From NCBI GenBank assembly GCA_002689195.1, contig NZFC01000010.1:1-15486 (forward strand): a stretch of 15,486 nucleotides of DNA, written 5' to 3'. The notes beneath the pieces were generated by a model that saw only the letters and a program-made list of their open reading frames with translations, searched no databases and was not told where the DNA came from. Shown one piece after another: positions 13,381 to 15,486 of the stretch; positions within the stretch are counted from its first letter, which is position 1, and every line of letters begins with the position of its first letter. The translations under genes and the position numbers were made by a program. Source of the DNA: Rhodobiaceae bacterium. Its GTDB lineage: Bacteria; Pseudomonadota; Alphaproteobacteria; RS24.

Positions 13381-14751
13381 ATGAAATCCTTTATTGAGAT
13401 TAAACAAATTTTGTTGAATACCGCGGTTTTTTTTGCCTTGGTGTTAAGCGGAAGTGCCTTAGCCAATTCAAATTTTCCAAATTCTAACCAAACACCTATC
13501 GGTGCAGAGAAAGATGCAAACCAAGAGGGAACTATACCAGAGTGGACGGGAGGTTTAACCGAACCTCCTGAAGGATATTCCGAGGGAGAGTATCATGTCG
13601 ATCCATTTCGTGATGATGAAGTTAAGTTCACTATTTCGGCCAAAAATTTAGACGATCATCGTGCAAAATTGACTGACCTCCAAACGGCTCTTTTAAAAAG
13701 ATATCCCGAAAAGTTTGTCGTCAATGTGTTTCCAACTCGGCGAAGCTGCGCTTACCCCGAGTTTATATACGAGGCCACAGCTAAGAACGCGAGAACCGCT
13801 AAGGTGATAGAACAAGGATATGGTTTTTCTGGAGCTTCGGCAGGCTTTCCCTTCCCTGAACCAAAGGATGCCTTCGAAGTTTTGTTTAACCACGAGGCAA
13901 GTTACTTTGGGCTAAAATATAGTGCGAAAACATCTGGGGGCACTATGAACCCAGATGGAACGTTCACTAGGACTGTTCGCCGAGATCGCCGTTTAGCATT
14001 TTACCATCAACCTGATTATTCTTCCGCGGAATTGGACAATAGATACTTTGTCTGGAGAGCCGAATGGAGCGATCCACCACTGGCAAAAGGCCAGGCCTTT
14101 TCTGCTACAAATACAATTAATCAGGTTAAGCAACCCCGGTTTGGTTTTATGTGGAACCCTGCCACCCAAAGAGTAATTGCGGCACCTTATTCTGCCTATT
14201 CTTATACTGCCCCAATGATGACGTCTCAGGGAATGAGAATTTCCGATGATATGTTTTTGTTTAACGGAGCTCCTGATCGATATGACTGGAAGCTTGTTGG
14301 GAAAAAGGAAATTTATATTCCTTATAACTCCTATGCAGCAACCAGCTCGAATTTGAAACTCAATGATCTTCTGCGGCCTGAGTTTCTGAACCCCGAACAT
14401 ATTCGTTACGAATTGCATCGGGTGTGGGTAATTGAGGGAGAGCTTAAGCCTGGAAAAAGTCATAAGTTCGCAAAACGCACTCTCTATTTCGATGAAGATA
14501 GTTGGATTGCAGTGGCCTCAGATTTATTCGACCAAAACGATGTTCTTACGCATGGCCAATTTGGATTTATCAAAAACTATTACGAACATCCGGCATGTAT
14601 TCAGGATTTTGATGTTTTGTACGAATTAGGGTCCGGACGCTACAATGTTGACAATCTAAAACTTGAATACGGACCAGCGAACCTAAATGATCCAGATGTA
14701 ACTAGCCGTACTTTTGGGTCAGCCGCTCTTCGTCGCAGTGGTAGTCGCTAA
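13381..14751 (+). CDS. Exported DUF1329 protein (second of tandem pair)
   Basis: A 456-residue paralogue of the preceding protein, similar along its whole length. The signal peptide has a hydrophobic core LLNTAVFFALVLSG and ends at SALA before NSN. Matching blocks include TIPEWTGGL (51-59), FPTRRSC (117-123), APMMTSQGMRISDDM, DRYDWKLVGKKEIYIPYN and FIKNYYEHPACIQDF. C123 and C406 are its only cysteines and line up with the pair in the neighbour. The ribosome site is weak (GAAAAGAAG), so expression may depend on translation of the upstream gene or on the palindrome between them. Codons are AT-rich throughout (18 of the first 60 bases are G or C), unlike genes to the left and right. Function is unknown, as for the first copy; two paralogues side by side may form a heteromeric pair or reflect a duplication. 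Confidence 0.9.
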   Translation: MKSFIEIKQILLNTAVFFALVLSGSALANSNFPNSNQTPIGAEKDANQEGTIPEWTGGLTEPPEGYSEGEYHVDPFRDDEVKFTISAKNLDDHRAKLTDLQTALLKRYPEKFVVNVFPTRRSCAYPEFIYEATAKNARTAKVIEQGYGFSGASAGFPFPEPKDAFEVLFNHEASYFGLKYSAKTSGGTMNPDGTFTRTVRRDRRLAFYHQPDYSSAELDNRYFVWRAEWSDPPLAKGQAFSATNTINQVKQPRFGFMWNPATQRVIAAPYSAYSYTAPMMTSQGMRISDDMFLFNGAPDRYDWKLVGKKEIYIPYNSYAATSSNLKLNDLLRPEFLNPEHIRYELHRVWVIEGELKPGKSHKFAKRTLYFDEDSWIAVASDLFDQNDVLTHGQFGFIKNYYEHPACIQDFDVLYELGSGRYNVDNLKLEYGPANLNDPDVTSRTFGSAALRRSGSR

Positions 14752-14755
14752 TAAA

Positions 14756-15367
14756 TTGCCAAATTTCCCAGTCCATCCCGATACTATAAAAGGCTTCCTA
14801 AAGCACAACGAAGGGATGGCCCTTTATACGAATGCACTAGCTTGCGCACCGTTTGGTTTGTGTGTCGAGATAGGCAGCTATTGTGGCAAGTCCACGGTGT
14901 ATTTAGGCACTGCTTGTCAGCAAGCGGGGGGCTTGTTGGTGGCGGTTGACCATCATCGCGGCTCGGAAGAAAACCAGCCGAACGAAGAGTATTTCGACCC
15001 CGATCTGGCCGACCCGTCGGGCGGTATGTCATCGCTGGCGCATTTCCGCGATACGCTGGCGCGCGCCGGACTGGAAGATTGTGTGGTGCCTGTTCTGACG
15101 CGTTCCGAACTGGCCGCGCAAGCCGTCGCCGGGCCGGTGAGTTTCGTTTTCATTGATGGCGGTCATTCCATGGCCGCGGCGATGGCGGATTATCGCAACT
15201 GGGCGACGCGCGTTATGACAGGCGGCACATTGGCGATACACGATGTGTTTCCAGACCCTGCCGATGGCGGGCGTCCGCCGTTTGAAATCTATCAACTGGC
15301 GATGAACTCAGGATTGTTTGAGGAGATAGACGCCGTGCATTCGCTACGCCTGTTGCGTCGGCTTTAA
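14756..15367 (+). CDS. Class I SAM-dependent methyltransferase (Methyltransf_24-like)
   Basis: A Rossmann-fold methyltransferase of about 203 residues. Motif I is CVEIGSYCGKSTVYLG, the acidic end of strand 2 is VAVDHHRGSEENQP, and later strands carry SFVFIDGGHS and GGTLAIHDVFPDPADGG. The whole ends FEEIDAVHSLRLLRRL, as in a family of uncharacterised proteobacterial enzymes I recall. Substrate is unknown; IDGGH enzymes include sugar and small-molecule O-methyltransferases. The start is uncertain: no ATG is found before 14816, which would cut into the N-terminal helix region (GFLKHNEGMALY). A TTG at 14756, 4 nt after the DUF1329 stop, gives the expected length; TTG 14714 and GTG 14738 would overlap the upstream gene. 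No good ribosome site precedes any of them. The 5' part is AT-rich and the remainder GC-rich. Confidence 0.82.
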   Translation: MPNFPVHPDTIKGFLKHNEGMALYTNALACAPFGLCVEIGSYCGKSTVYLGTACQQAGGLLVAVDHHRGSEENQPNEEYFDPDLADPSGGMSSLAHFRDTLARAGLEDCVVPVLTRSELAAQAVAGPVSFVFIDGGHSMAAAMADYRNWATRVMTGGTLAIHDVFPDPADGGRPPFEIYQLAMNSGLFEEIDAVHSLRLLRRL

Positions 15368-15486
15368 ATCTTACTTTCGACAAATAAGCCATGCGCTGGC
15401 GTCATCCGGTGCACAGCATCATGGGCCAGCAAAACAGCGCCTGCTGTCCATGCTGGCTGCTCAACCGGCCAGAAGGTTTCTTCTTC
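15364..15486 (-). CDS. C-terminal end of an unrecognised convergent gene
   Basis: On the minus strand a frame is open from the window edge to a TAA at 15366-15364, giving 40 residues (from EEETFWPVEQ through PAWTAGAVLLAHDAV to GLFVESKI). The amino-acid mix and helix-like pattern look like real coding sequence. The stop codon shares three bases with the end of the convergent methyltransferase frame (15364-15366 against its TAA at 15365-15367), centred on TTTAAA. The piece is too short for me to name a family; an alpha-helical barrel enzyme C-terminus is one possibility. Confidence 0.55.
   Translation of the reverse strand, partial: EEETFWPVEQPAWTAGAVLLAHDAVHRMTPAHGLFVESKI

Larger units (their letters stand above)
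12230..14850. other. Low-GC mosaic block with edges inside genes
   Basis: By direct count, GC is 39/60 at 12121-12180 but 24/60 at 12241-12300, 18/60 at 13381-13440 and 21/60 at 14281-14340, and it is back to 34/60 at 14941-15000. The block starts inside the first DUF1329 gene and ends inside the methyltransferase gene. This fits a recombined segment from a lower-GC relative. Edges are approximate, and an assembly join is an alternative. Confidence 0.6.

Noticed and set aside
1..15486. CRISPR array, tRNA, insertion sequence or prophage
   Set aside because: I saw no regularly spaced repeats, cloverleaf with conserved T-arm, transposase or integrase motif, or phage structural gene on either strand.

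Overview
This window reads as a chromosomal piece of a free-living, probably marine, aerobic Gram-negative bacterium. A proteorhodopsin gene, several exported proteins with Gram-negative signal peptides (a PCu(A)C copper chaperone, two DUF1329 proteins), a PQQ/heme c alcohol dehydrogenase and an ExbB/MotA-type proton channel all point to a proteobacterium. An alphaproteobacterium is my first guess and a gammaproteobacterium cannot be excluded. The DNA is gene-dense and moderately GC-rich except for a low-GC block at about 12.2-14.85 kb. I found no rRNA, tRNA, CRISPR array, transposase or integrase. No gene-free stretch exceeds 300 bases.

Layout. 1-731 (+): 3' part of an agmatinase-type ureohydrolase. 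908-2159 (-): a blue-tuned proteorhodopsin, a clear rho-independent terminator, then a small SnoaL/NTF2-like protein. 2410-4420 (-): a two-gene unit of a Baeyer-Villiger/flavin monooxygenase and a PCu(A)C copper chaperone. 4586-6832 (+): divergently transcribed periplasmic PQQ alcohol dehydrogenase with a C-terminal cytochrome c domain. 6862-8581 (-): three genes joined by ATGA overlaps, encoding an ExbB/TolQ/MotA-like channel protein, an ExbD/TolR-like one-pass protein with an unusual periplasmic beta domain, and an unrecognised two-pass membrane protein. 8707-10095 (+): a GPH-family sugar:cation symporter behind a LacI-type half-palindrome. 10104-11894 (-): an N-acyl-D-amino-acid deacylase family amidohydrolase. 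11969-14751 (+): two tandem DUF1329 exported paralogues separated by a 22-nt perfect palindrome. 14756-15367 (+): a class I SAM methyltransferase. 15364-15486 (-): C-terminal end of an unrecognised convergent gene.

How the genes may work together. The monooxygenase and the PQQ dehydrogenase could form an oxidation route for ketones or alcohols that feeds electrons through cytochrome c to a copper oxidase, whose copper could be delivered by the PCu(A)C protein. Proteorhodopsin would supply extra proton-motive force in light. The ExbB/ExbD-like trio would spend proton-motive force on an unknown envelope task. These links are inferred from neighbourhood only.

The best candidate for an undescribed system is the three-gene proton-channel operon at 6862-8581. 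It has the motor half of a TonB/Tol/Mot complex but no TonB, TolA, Pal or OmpA-type partner; instead it has a non-standard periplasmic domain and a third membrane protein I cannot assign.
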